Positions 1-10,996 of a stretch of DNA of 64,000 nucleotides are shown piece by piece (positions within the stretch are counted from its first letter, which is position 1; each line of letters opens with the position of its first letter). The notes below the pieces were generated by a model that saw only the letters and a program-made list of their open reading frames with translations, was not told the origin of the DNA and did no database searches. This stretch comes from Selaginella moellendorffii (lineage: Eukaryota; Streptophyta; Lycopodiopsida; Selaginellales; Selaginellaceae). Location: the NCBI RefSeq assembly GCF_000143415.4, contig NW_003314270.1:2262290-2326289 (forward strand), given 5' to 3'. Made by a program: the position numbers and the translations under genes.

Positions 1-1570
1 CGAGTTTTATGAGGTACTTCTTGCTGTTTTCTGTTTTTTCTCCTATTGATCAGCTTATCTTCTACAGACGCTTCTGGGTTTCGTCAATTTTAAACTTTAC
101 CATTCCCTGGGATTAAACTATCCTCCAGTTTTGGATCCTCGATTGGAGCAGGCTGCTGCAGGTTGTGAACTCTTACGTGAGTAAAATTTACGTTTAACGT
201 CGTTTTGAACTTCCAGAACTCTATGCACTGATGAAGGACTTGGCTGGCGGAACTACATCTGCCCCTCTCTTGGAAGATGCCTCGGCGAAAGAAGACGATG
301 CTCCTGTTTCTGTGGATGAACAGCAAAGCCTAATGGAAGCAGAAAACAAAGAGAAGAGGATAGCGGAGTCTCAAGCAAGACTAGCGTCTTTGCAAGATAG
401 ACTGAAGCAAATAGAGAAGGAGAAGGAGAAGCCACAAGACGTTCCAGTGCAAGTCAAAACTGAAGCTATGGACGTGGATGACGTTATCGAAGATGAGGAT
501 CTGGAAACACGGACCTGCAGGCGCTTGTTCCAAAATCTCACCTTCTTTTTGGGGAGAGAGGTAAACGATTGACTTCGTGTTTTTTCTTTCTTTTTCTAAC
601 GTTTGGACCTTCCAGGTTCCGAGGGAGTCGTTATTGTTTGTTATTCGTTCTTTCGGAGGTGCAGTATCCTGGGATGGAGATGGCGCCCCTTTTCCGGAAA
701 ATGACGAAGTCATTACACATCAGGTAACTTCATTCTCGTACGAGCTAGGCTGATCGTTTGTTCAATCACAGATTGTAGATCGCCCAACACAAGGACACAA
801 ATTTCTATCGAGGCATTATGTCCAGCCGCAATGGGTGTACGATTGTGCGAACAACAGGATCCTGCTGCCAACGGAGCCTTATCTCCTTGGAAGGTGAGTG
901 ATACTGCTCTGGTGGCTCGCGTCACTGAATCTAGAATGCCAGGATTCCTCCGCCGCACCTATCGCCGTTTGTGGATAACGAGGCGGAGGGACACGTTCCA
1001 GAGTACGCTGATACCATCAAAAGGCTGCGGCTTGCGGTGAACCAGCAGCTGGCGCCACTGCCAGGAAGTGAATCCGGGATCGATGAAGGTGAACTTTTGG
1101 TTGCGGCTGCTGCTCGGCGTCGGGAAGATCTTGAAGCCGAAAAGGAACGCGAGGTAGGACGTCTGGAAAACATTGCATTGTAAGCATTCTTGTGTGGTTT
1201 GCCTTTGCAGCTAGCTGCGATGGAGAAATCCTATGCCGAAGACTTGAGGAGAGAGCTGGCGGGGAAATCTTTCTCAGGAGAAGAGGAAGCTCTTGCGGAT
1301 GTGCCAGAAAGTGAGGTCCTTCCGCCACCGAAAGAGGACGATCCCAAGGACATGGCGAAGATGATGTTGTCCAGGAACAAGAGAAATCTCTACCAAGCCA
1401 TGGAGGTAAGACTTTTCTTCATTTTGTTTCTATGACAAGGCTACATTCTTGTGCTAATGACCTTGCTGCTACAGATGAGCAACACCAAGAAGAAGGAAGG
1501 AGTGAAGCTGATCAAGGAAAGGAAGCGAAAGGCTGACGAGAAAGAAAGAAAGAAGACTAGAACAATGTAG
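1..1570 (+). CDS. PES: Pescadillo homolog, 3' portion (5' end outside window)
   Basis: Ribosome-biogenesis factor of the PeBoW complex, acting in the nucleolus on 60S precursors and 27S pre-rRNA processing (family knowledge). Visible exons are 1-13, 68-161, 217-560, 616-723, 772-893, 943-1153, 1211-1405 and 1475-1570; all join in frame with GT-AG introns of about 50-70 bp. The first exons encode the conserved pescadillo N-terminal region ([14 protein letters not shown]). An acidic/coiled linker follows, then a BRCT domain running from [13 protein letters not shown] through HKFLSRHYV to QWVYDCANN. The C-terminal third is charged and coiled ([18 protein letters not shown]), as in other pescadillos, and ends in a Lys/Arg-rich tail. 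The true start lies upstream of the window. Family assignment is firm. Confidence 0.93.
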
Positions 1571-1723
1571 ATCTACGAAGTATATTCACAAGAAGATTCC
1601 TTGGACAATATTTTAGGGCACTTCTTACCTGGACTGTGATCTAGCCGTCGAAGTCGTATGACGGCCCCGATTGTATCTTAAGCTTAAGAAGTGTTTAGGG
1701 TGACTGTCAGTGTGCCAGGCCGC

Positions 1724-1729
1724 TATAAA
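1724..1729 (+). promoter_or_regulatory. Candidate TATA box for the M1 peptidase gene
   Basis: A TATAAA hexamer lies about 100 bp upstream of the ATG at 1829. It sits in the 258 bp gap after the Pescadillo stop codon, in a sensible place for a core promoter. Sequence match only. Confidence 0.4.
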
Positions 1730-1828
1730 TCCAGGCGCGAGCGAAGCTCACTTCAAAGCTTAGCCGGATCATTCCCTCGCCACTCACAGTAGCTGCGATT
1801 CCTTTCTTTTTGCGAGCAGCGACCGGAT

Positions 1829-3884
1829 ATGGATCCACATTCTTACGCAGATTTCTCGCAGCTCCTCACCGACAGCATCGCGCTCGATCTCTTCCTCGAC
1901 TTTGAAAGGCGGATCATCGTCGGCAGCGCCGATTTCACCCTGCGCCAGGCGTTCTCCGGGGATTTCGTCCTCGACACACGAGATCTGCTCGTCCGGGGCG
2001 CCTTCGATTCCTCCTCGCCGGCCAAGAAGCCACTGGCATTCGATATTTCGAGCGAGCGGCACCCGATCAAGGGCCAGCGCCTCGTGCTCCATCTCCCCTC
2101 GCCGACGAGCCGCTTCTTGATCCTCTTCACCACATCGCCGCAAGCGTCCGCCCTCCAGTGGCTTGATCCATCGCAGGCCTCCTCCGGGAAGCACCCCTTC
2201 GTCTACACGCATTGCCAAGCTCTCCACGCGCGCTCCATCTTTCCCTGCCAGGACACGCCCTCGGCGCGATTCAGGTTCTCGGCGAGGATCAACATCCCCC
2301 AGGAGATGCGCGCGGTGATGTCCGCCGCGCATGTGGAGCGGCTGGAAGCGATCGCTCCCGGGCGCGCGGTCGAGGTTTTCGAGATGGAGCAGCCAATCCC
2401 GCCCTATCTCTTCGCTCTCGCGGCGGGAGAGATCGCCTGCGAGGAGCTGGGAGCTCGATCCAGGGTGTATGGCGAGCCGGGCATGGTGAAGGCGGCGGCG
2501 CAAGAGTTCGCGGCCACCGAGGGGATGATCGAACAGGCGGAGGCGCTGTTTGGGCCGTATGACTGGGAGAGATTCGACATGCTGGTGTTGCCGCCAAGCT
2601 TTCCCTATGGAGGGATGGAGAACCCGAGGATGGTGTTCTTGACGCCGACGGTGATCGTTGGCGATCGGAGCGGCGTCTCGGTGGTGGCACACGAGCTCGC
2701 TCACAGCTGGACCGGGAATCTCATCACTAATGCCTCCGCCAACGATTTCTGGCTCAACGAGGTGAGAATTCTCCCGCTTGCGTGATTCCAATTGTTTTGT
2801 TTAGATCATCTTTTTCTTTTCTTTTTGTTAATCTTGCCTGCCTCGAGCGGTCTTGTCTCTTTGATTGCTCGAGCATGCTTGGTACTACTGTTCTTGGTGT
2901 TTGATTGTAAATTATGATGAGGATGCTGACGTTAAAGAATGAATGGCGGTCTCTCAGGGATTCACCACCTATGCGGAAAGGCGGATCGTGGAAGTTTTGG
3001 ACGGGAAGGAGCGGGTGGCCCTTCACTATGGGCTGGGATGGAACGGATGGGAAGAGGAGATCGAGCGATTCAAGGATAGGCCCGAGTTTACCAAGCTTAA
3101 GACCAACCAGGAGAATGTGGATCCCGACGAGGTATACTCCCAAGTTCCATACGAGAAAGGCTGCTTCTTTCTCAAGAGGCTCGAGGACGAGGTCAGTCGT
3201 CCGGCATTTGACGACTTTCTCGAACGCTACATCGCCAAGTTTCGCTTTACGTCGATCGACACGGAGACGTTCCTGGTGTTTCTGAGAGATTACTTCCCGG
3301 GGATTGATGAGAAAGTGAACGTCGATAGATGGATTTACGAGCCAGGCATGCCTCCCGACGCTCCGAAGCCAAAGTCTGGAATTCTGGAGAGAGTTTTGGG
3401 GATGGTGGCGGAATTCAAGTCCCAAAGCGAGAGTTACGATGAAGAAGCCTGGAAGAAGTACCTCGAGTCACTCAAGGAGGAAGTTTTGGGGTGGCAAGCT
3501 CTGGAGTGGCAAGTTTACCTCGAGAGCCTTCCAAAGAAAGTGGCGAGCGTGATGATACTCCGTGATCTGGACTCGGTGTTTCATCTGTCGAGGAGTCCCA
3601 ACTGGGATCTCCGGGTTGCGTTCCTGGTGATTGCGGCCAACTCGGGTTTCCAGGCTTGCTACAATGACATCGAGCAGGCGCTGATGATGGTGGGAAGAAT
3701 GCGGTACCTTCGTCCTCTCTACAGTGGTCTGCTGGACAGCAAGGACGAAGCCGGCATGGACCTTGCAAAGAAAGTATTTGCAGAGGCTCGTCCGAAGTAT
3801 CATCCGATTGCTCGCTCGGTGGTGGAGGGATTGATGAAGGCGAAGGACGGGAAGAGCAATGATGGAAAGTTATATGAGCAGTGA
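1829..3884 (+). CDS. Leukotriene A4 hydrolase-like M1 aminopeptidase
   Basis: Zinc metallopeptidase of family M1, LTA4H/aminopeptidase-B branch, probably cytosolic (no transit peptide seen). Two exons, 1829-2761 and 2958-3884, join in phase 0 to give 619 residues, the usual length. The exopeptidase signature YGGMEN is present. The zinc site is complete: HELAH at residues 288-292 and the third ligand Glu311 in WLNE, giving HEXXH-X18-E. The single intron falls directly after Glu311, and the next exon opens with GFTTYAERR, the usual continuation. The C-terminal part is the all-helical LTA4H domain. The ATG at 1829 gives the family N terminus. Plant members probably act as aminopeptidases; leukotriene synthesis is not expected here (inference). 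Confidence 0.93.
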
Positions 3885-4312
3885 CTGGGTATCGAGGACC
3901 TCAAAGGTAGGAATTATTTTTTCCAAAAGTTCTCGACAGCTTTCCGGGCCTGCTCACTGATGCTGATCCTCCTGCAGGTGTAGTGGAAGGAATTTCTCTG
4001 ACCGGGAATGATCTGGTCCTCGGTCGAATAAGGTACAGGAGCCTAGACTCTAGATTATCATTAGTTGTCTTATCGGCTTGCTTAAACAAGTGAAAAGCAC
4101 TTCAGTCTGTGGGCTGAGTTTTTTAATCCGCATCTTACATTTTGCGCTATAATCTGGTTCTTTGCAGGCTTAAGTTTGCGAAGATCACATCTCCGAGGTA
4201 TTTTTAGTGAAATGAAGAAAGCTTCTTCAAGAGTAAGAGAGCTTCTCGAGCTTGTTTACGTGATCGCTGCCTTGATCCAGGAAAAATTCAAGTAATCCCA
4301 GAGGTGGGACGT
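3885..4312. other. Intergenic, convergent 3' ends
   Basis: About 430 bp between the convergent M1 peptidase and SEP-like genes. Probably the two 3' UTRs. No coding match seen. Confidence 0.5.
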
Positions 4313-4968
4313 TTATAAATCATCTTGGTCGAAGAACATGGCATCTATTGCGTCGGTAAGAATGAACTCCACTAAATCCTGGCATCCCTTGGTCATGTAG
4401 AGCCTAATCTGATTCTTTGCACTCCAGCCAGCAGTGAAAGCGGCCATACAAATCACGCACGCTGCCGAGAAGGCCACCGTTTGGCCCAGCTCCTTGACTT
4501 CTATTCCCTTGAACACATTGTTGCCGGTCACAACCTCTAGTCCTAGAGCTATGGCGAAAGCTACCTGCAAAGACGAAGGAATCATCCGTGAGCAAAGGAG
4601 CTGCCTCGAAAGCCAAAAGGAGAGAAACGTACCATTGCAGCGCGGCCTGAGATCGTCTCAAAGTCTTGAGCTTGGGCCGTGGCTTGGACACTGGCAGCCA
4701 GTTGCTTGAGGAAAACAGACGAGGCGGCCGAGTCCCAAGCGCTTGATCCCATGGCTATGGAGTCTCCCCCGTCTTGGCTGAACGCTCGCAGTGTGCAGAG
4801 TCTTGGAGGCTTTTCCTCCATTACTCTTGATCGAGTAGCAACTAGATCCTTTGCTTCAACGATTTCATCTGTGTTTCTCCTGCTACTTGCTCTCACTCCC
4901 ATTTTGCTCCTCCTGCTAAGCACTCCTCCGATACTAAAAGAGGAACCAGCAGCTCCTTTCGTGGCCAT
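4313..4968 (-). CDS. Two-helix LHC-like (stress-enhanced/LIL-type) plastid protein
   Basis: Two exons on the minus strand, 4968-4633 and 4564-4313, joined in phase 0, give about 195 residues. The N-terminal ~80 residues are rich in Ser/Arg/Ala like a chloroplast transit peptide. The signature ISGRAAMVAFAI is the chlorophyll-binding helix motif of the LHC superfamily (compare NGRAAMIGF in SEP proteins). It is split by the intron exactly after the Met. A second hydrophobic stretch (TVAFSAACVICMAAF) makes a two-helix topology, so a stress-enhanced protein is more likely than a one-helix protein. Known members bind or protect free pigment in thylakoids under light stress. Exact orthology to SEP1/2 or another LIL is not settled. 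Confidence 0.68.
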
Positions 4969-5472
4969 GGAAACGCAAATCTTCGCTGCTGCTTGGAAGA
5001 GTCAGTGGCTGGAGAGAAGTTCTACCTCGCAGTGGAAGAAGTTCTACCTTGCAGCACGCACAAACTCGTTCCCTGAACCTTGGAGCTCTTTTCTAAGTTT
5101 CCCAGAAGGTTCTAAACCAAGATATCAACTTAACTATGGGCGAAGAGAAGAAGACCACGTATCCGAATGACAAAGGACCTTGGAATAAAAGGGAGCGGTA
5201 GTAGAGCGGCAGCACACGAGATTCCCGTCACATCCCAGCAAGCTCTGGCAAGTTTCCTTTTGATTTCTCTCGTAAAAACTTGCGACTTTTCGTCCCCGAT
5301 CAAAATCGTGTTGTTGCTGCTTCACTGACGCGTCTTGATTTCACTTTGCAGATCAGTCCAAGCCCCGGGTCGTTCTCAAGCAGCGAGAAAAATCCAGATT
5401 TCCGTCGCCAACTTTTCCTTTTTCCCTGCCTTGCCACCCTGCTCTCTGTTTTCCGAAAGATGGCCGGCTTTG
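4969..5472. other. Intergenic: promoter side of the SEP-like gene
   Basis: About 500 bp upstream of the SEP-like gene and downstream of the PIN-like gene, both on the minus strand. No conserved coding segment recognised. Confidence 0.45.
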
Positions 5473-6357
5473 CTAGTTACTGCCCCTGCTTCCTCGAGAG
5501 CCTTGAGGGAAGAGGAACTTCCCCTTGCGGCGGCTGCACCTCAAATCCAGCCCCAAGTCGTAGGCCACATTGAAGATGGAAACGCTGCTCAAGCTGAGCG
5601 ACAGCGAGTTGTGCCTCCGGTACAAGAGCTGCTCGATATCCCCGGCCATCACCTCGAAGATCCCAAAGTCGGAGTCATTGGTGAGAATGGTGGTCTTGGG
5701 ATACAGCATGGCCGACTGGACGACGAACAAGTAGTCCTTGACGCGGCTCTTGTGACTCTCCTTCATCGCCAGCCACTTCCCCTTGGGAGCTCGCCGGAAG
5801 AGCCCGATGAGCGAGTCCACCACCCGGTTGGCATCCTCGAGCCTCTCCTCGGACATGGTCGAGAAGGGGATCGCGCTCGACAGCCCAAACAGCGCGTACT
5901 CCTTCCAGGCCACCGGCGGAGCCGCGAGCTTGGCGCCCTTGAGGAGCTCTAGGAACCTCTCCCGGTCGGCCGTCACCTGCGATGGCTCCAGCCTGAGATC
6001 CTTGAAGAGGCAGGCGACGCTGGTGTCGAGGACGAAGGTGTCGCTCTCCCGCCTGGATTCCAGCTGCCGGAGGAGCGGGCTGTTCATGGTGGGGATGGGC
6101 GGGGCCGCCCTCACGAACGCGACGCGCGTGCCGGCGGCGTTCTCGGTAGCCACCGACGGCTGCGCGCGCCGCCGGGGGCACTGGTTGGCGGCGGCGAAGG
6201 GGCGTACCTTGCGCGTGAGGATCCCCAGGCGCTTCTTCCGCTCGCGCTCCGCCTGGAGGAACTCGCGCTGGCCGGGCCACAGCTCCGTGCGGTGGAAGGA
6301 CTCCTCGCGGCGCCGCTTGAACGCCGCCAGGCTCGCGGATCTCACCCGAGCCCGCAT
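5473..6357 (-). CDS. PIN-like domain protein (putative RNase), function unknown
   Basis: Uninterrupted 294-codon frame. Residues 1-60 are very basic (many Arg/Lys). From about residue 105 there is a PIN-like pattern: a hydrophobic strand ending in LDTS (Asp111), a Glu at 153 (WKEYA), Asp208 (VKDYLF) and TNDSDF with Asp228/Asp230. PIN nucleases use three or four such acidic residues to bind Mg2+/Mn2+. The last 50 residues are low complexity (Ser/Leu, then Arg/Gly/Ser), so the C terminus or an unseen splice is uncertain. No closer family recognised. It is followed at an 87 bp distance by another minus-strand gene upstream. Confidence 0.55.
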   Translation of the reverse strand: MRARVRSASLAAFKRRREESFHRTELWPGQREFLQAERERKKRLGILTRKVRPFAAANQCPRRRAQPSVATENAAGTRVAFVRAAPPIPTMNSPLLRQLESRRESDTFVLDTSVACLFKDLRLEPSQVTADRERFLELLKGAKLAAPPVAWKEYALFGLSSAIPFSTMSEERLEDANRVVDSLIGLFRRAPKGKWLAMKESHKSRVKDYLFVVQSAMLYPKTTILTNDSDFGIFEVMAGDIEQLLYRRHNSLSLSLSSVSIFNVAYDLGLDLRCSRRKGKFLFPQGSRGSRGSN

Positions 6358-6444
6358 TTCTACCGTTCTGCCCTAGGCTAGAAGAGATCGAAGAAAACTA
6401 TAATAAATCCTGTACAAACAGCCAAATCCAATGGAGCAGCGCTG

Positions 6445-6984
6445 CTACTTATTGCCGGATCTGGCAGCTAGCGCCGCCGCCTTGTCCTTGATCTCCTCCT
6501 GGGACGCGGTGATCATCCACACGGGATCTGGCACCGACGCCTCCGGGATCGCCCACCGACGTGGCGAATTCTCCTCGAGGGGCTGGCCGATGAGAGCCAG
6601 ATCCTCCCAAAACTCCCGCCCTCTGTCGAAATTCCGCTCGTAGCTGTCCATCTTGTAGTAGTGCTGCTGGTGTGGATCGAATTGCCCGCCCTGGGGATTG
6701 CCATCATGGATCCAGCCCCTCCGGAACCTGGCTCGGCATTTTCTTACCAGCTGCGTCCATCGCGAAGGCCTCACGTAGGGCTTGGGCCCCGAGGCTCCCA
6801 ATTGTGGATCCAAGGAGGACGAAGCGGACTGCGAGCGCGATCCCACGCCGATGTAGCTGGGGCCATGACTCTTCAACAGGGCTGCCTTGTCCGCGAGCCA
6901 TCCACAGAGGAACCAGCTCTTGAGGAGCTCCAAGAAGCTCGGGGATTGAGCAGCCGCGGATTCGACCACTCCCTGCTTATCCAT
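6445..6984 (-). CDS. Plant protein of unknown function with SYERNFDRG motif
   Basis: Intronless 179-residue frame. The only recognisable block is YKMDSYERNFDRGREFWEDL near residue 110. Plant-specific small proteins carry a similar SYxxNFDxG block after a basic segment. A basic stretch (RKCRARFRRGW) precedes it here too. Nothing indicates catalysis or membrane insertion. A divergent relative lies 4 kb away at 10997-11689 on the same strand and shares the block, so the two are probably old paralogs. Confidence 0.6.
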   Translation of the reverse strand: MDKQGVVESAAAQSPSFLELLKSWFLCGWLADKAALLKSHGPSYIGVGSRSQSASSSLDPQLGASGPKPYVRPSRWTQLVRKCRARFRRGWIHDGNPQGGQFDPHQQHYYKMDSYERNFDRGREFWEDLALIGQPLEENSPRRWAIPEASVPDPVWMITASQEEIKDKAAALAARSGNK

Positions 6985-8689
6985 GGTGGTTGCCCTAGAT
7001 ACACCAGCCTCAGTTTTAAAGTTTAAAGGTCTAAAACCTGTTATTATAAGATTAGCATTATCTTATAACTAGTAATTGCCCAGCCAATGCTGAGTAGTTG
7101 GCAAAGCCTTTCAAACTCACCAATATATTTTCATGACAGAATTGCTCACATCTCATAATTTCTTTATTGATCCCTAGCTGCCTAAGAATCAATTTTCTTC
7201 ACTCTAAGCCATTTAAAAAACTTCTTAACCTCTTTGACAAAGCCATTACCTCACTTGGAACCCAAAATCCCATCTTTGGGACCCTGGCATACTTTATGAG
7301 ATATAGAAACCCAATGGTATGTATGCAATTGCACATTGACTTTTATATATTGTCAGCTTCTATGTTTATCCATTTTTTCCACCTCTTCCAAGATTGTGTT
7401 GGTATTTGTGAGCTTTGAGGCAGCTACAACCCTATGGTTGTCAATGTTGATTGCTCCTATGAATTAGAAATGGAAAAGAGTTTGCAAACTAAGAAACATG
7501 ATTTTAAATGGAAAAAAAACTGTAACTGATTAAATCTAGATGTTCATCTAGAGTGTCTGTTAAACACTGAACCCTTTAAAAAAACTAATACTATTTTTAA
7601 GTTTATTATAAGTTTTGATGATTGTTCACTTCTCCATGCTCTTACATCATGCTCCAAAAGTTAGTGGTGATTTCCTAGTTGTTTATACTTTTGGTTGTTT
7701 TATAGAGCACTGGACTTCCATAAATCCAGAGTGACACATGTTGTAGACTAAGGTAAATTTGGGAGGCCCAGCCCATCAATTAGAGTGAGGGATAAGTATC
7801 AACCCACTTGAAAAATGAAAAATTGAACACTCTAAACCATGCAACATAACTATGAGTATGTGAGACACAACTATACAGGTATGCAATTTAAACATAGACC
7901 TATGGACTTTACCAACTTCTTATTTTATTCATTGCTAGCATTTGATGCCAATGCCATTAGCTCATCTCTTTAGCCAACTTAACTCTGATTTTCAATCTGA
8001 TCCCAGTTATCAGATTGATCCATGGCCATGCCATTATGTTCAAGATGATCCTCACCATCTCACGCCTAGCATGTTGGCATAACATAAAGCTGGAGAGTGG
8101 CCAGCCATCAAGACACCTTCTCCCAGCATTCCAGCTATTGACACCTACATGGAGCTATTGGCACAAAGTTTCTTCTTCCTGATTGTCACATTGAAACTGC
8201 AAGAAAAAGGAATTTGCATTCAATATCAACACCTGACTAACTTTCTTGGTCTTGATCTTGGAAGCTCTAGACTAATTCTTCAATTTCAAAAGTAGAAGTA
8301 TCAGATTGTGATATATGATTGTGGGCAACCCTAAACTTTAAATGCCAATTCTTAGCATAATCATCCTAGATGATGCTAAGAGTACACGTTAATTGGCCTG
8401 TCCTGAGTGCAATGTGATTTTCTCAAATTCCTAGACTAATATGTGTTTTCTCTAATCCATGGCTTTCACCCACAACACCTAATGAGCTTCTTCTCTTCCA
8501 GCTAGCATGCTTGTTATTGATTGGCCATCCAAACATCAACATGATTTTTCCATAATAATAATACATTTCCTCACGTCACTCCTTACACTCGAGGAACGTA
8601 TATGTCCACCAAGGTCTTGGTAAGCTTTAAGGTAAACCATCAATGAAAGCTAGAGAAATAATGTAGGCACTATTCTGATCATGAAGACA
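6985..8689. other. Decayed, AT-rich intergenic DNA
   Basis: No open frame above about 80 codons. The text looks like old coding or transposon DNA eroded by C-to-T changes (many TG/CA, few CG). I could not identify a parent sequence in this part. Confidence 0.4.
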
Positions 8690-9085
8690 TGCTCCCAATG
8701 GAGGTAGGAATGGTAGTCTTCAGCAATGAACAATTTATAGATGGTCATCTTTCTCCTTCTTGGCAATTCTCTTTTAGGACTACATGAAGCCATTGTCAGC
8801 AGTGTCCTATCAATGGGTAACTATAGTCATAGTTTTCAGTTGCATTAAGCATTGCCAGTATTTTACAGGTTGCTTGGACTTAAAGATGAAGTTTTTCTCA
8901 TAGATGTTTGTTCTTCGGCTAATTTAGCATGAGCTATTTGCCTTGCGGCATATAGAGGGTCATGCCTCCTAACTTGCCAAAGCTGCCAATGTGATCGATT
9001 GCCTTCTAGAATGCCTTAGTGTTAAGCATGATCCCATTGCTCACTCCCCCAAAATCGGCAATGGAGAAAACACATGGCCATGCCC
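8690..9085 (-). pseudogene. Decayed polygalacturonase-like (GH28) gene fragment
   Basis: Reading the minus strand from about 9062 gives IADFGGVSNGIMLNTKAF, one TAG, then KAIDHIGSFGKLGG and LYMPQGK. This is the N-terminal block of plant GH28 pectinases (compare DFGAVGDGVTLNTKAF and LYVPPGK). Shortly after, GK-stop-L sits where the family has GKWLT, and a PID...RELP segment near 8750-8830 aligns with the VIDPLPSYGRGRELP region. Several stops (CAG-to-TAG, TGG-to-TAG type) and frame changes make it non-functional. No transposon is seen at its borders. Confidence 0.62.
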
Positions 9086-10880
9086 TCAATAGCTTTGGGA
9101 CCAACCTATTCTTCATGCTGTTGCATCCCTAAGCAATCATCCAATAGGAACAGCAATGGCAATGCATTCTTCAAGGTCCTTTCTTTGTTTGATGATCAAC
9201 ACTTTGCATATGATATATGTCTTAGTGCTTTCTTCTCTTGCCCCACATAGTTTGGTTGCCTTCCATTAGCTGAGAGCAAACATCAACACAATTATTTGTT
9301 AAGATGTGGTTAAAAATATAACCCTTTTTACCCCCCATTGGACAGCTGCAATTGGCTAGATCCAACAGCCCGGAAGTTTGGCACTCCCTCCTTATTATTG
9401 TAGGTTTTTATATAGACAGTTATTTATCTTAGACTAATAATATATATGAATATTTAGAGATAAGAATGTATTTTTTTACATAAATTTGTTTCTTATACTT
9501 TTATTTAAATTAAAGCATATTAATGAATCCACTTATAATAAGTCTAAACACTAATATTTAAAATTTTTTATTAAGCAATTTAAGTTAAGAACAAATGCTT
9601 TTTGAAATTAATGAAGTTTTTTATTAAATATTAAACTTATAGAGGTTTAGTTTAATAAAAATATTATAGAAAGTTAATCATAAATTTAAAAGAAATTATC
9701 CTTGCTTTTTTAATATTATGTAGTGTACAAAAGTCTTTTGATAAAATATGATTCTAATAACATTTATCAGTTTTTAAGCACTTTGAAGTTTTAACAAGAA
9801 TATTATTAAATAAAATTAAAACAATTAAATTCAATTAAATTCATTTATTTAAGATTATTTTACTTTAAATTCACAAAATTCAGTTTTTGTCCAAAATTGA
9901 ATGTGAACATTGTAAGAATCTAATTCTATTATTGCAAATGAGTGATAAATTTAAGGTTTAGAGGTACAAGTTTTCTTCTATTTTTTTATAATGATGTTGT
10001 TAAACTTTGAAAAACTTTAAATATGAGATTTTATAATAAAATTATTAAACTTAAATATATTAAACATTTCCTTCATAATGATGAACTACCAACATTTTAA
10101 ATATGTAACATATTTTTTATTTTTATTAGCTCAATAATAATTTTAAAAATTTGAAAATTCTTTATAAGTATATATAGTTTTATACTTTTAAAATGATAGT
10201 ATGAGTGTATAGCTCAAAATCATAGATTTGACATATAACAATAATATAAGATGAAATTAATTGATTCGACAATGTGATAGAATTTTTTTTAAAAAAATCC
10301 TTACAATTGCAAAATGAAATTTTTTTAATATACCACTTAAGTTGCAAACTTCACTCATTGATAAATATACAATTTGGCTTTAAGGATATAAATAATTTAT
10401 GAATTGTTTTCACCTATAAAAGGTGTAAATTATTTTTCTATTTAGTGTTTTTCTTGACTATTATTTACCTTTTAAAACTGCATAAGAAGTGTTATTTTTC
10501 AGTTGATTAACCAAAATTTATATACTTGTCTTTCAGTGTCTATCGCTATTAACTTTAATCTCTACTAATCTCTGAGTATTTACTGGACAATTGCTATTTC
10601 TTATTATAATAGATTGCTTGTATAATCTAAGAATATGCTTTACAAATTTGTGAATATTTTAATATTATTCTTCTTGGAATACTAAATGAATAATGATTTT
10701 TAATAGGAAAGCGAAGTCTTCCTAGGGGTGCAAGCTACAAATTTCAGTACTGGCACCCAAAGGATTTTTCTTGTGCGGCATTCAATGCCCATCAGAGTTG
10801 ACAATGAAATCCTTGCATCCACGCAGCAGTGCGTGACGAATCTCCATCATGGTTGCCAGATGAATGATTCAATCCAATCC
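9086..10880. other. Very AT-rich spacer
   Basis: From about 9350 to 10700 the sequence is almost entirely A/T runs without open frames or repeats I can name. Downstream of 10700 composition returns toward genic. 9086-9300 may continue the GH28 relic but no motif is clear. Confidence 0.5.
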
Positions 10881-10996
10881 ATCAGCCATTGTTAAAAGTC
10901 TCAGAAAAATCACAACTAACTCCAGATTCCAAATTCTGTGATGGAAAGATCAAAGCACCTAGCCTCACAAATAAAAAGAAAAGAAAGAATGATCAA

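Noticed and set aside
1784..2791. 335-codon minus-strand frame opposite the M1 peptidase
   Set aside because: Antisense shadow in GC-rich coding DNA; no motif, whereas the plus frame has the full zinc site.
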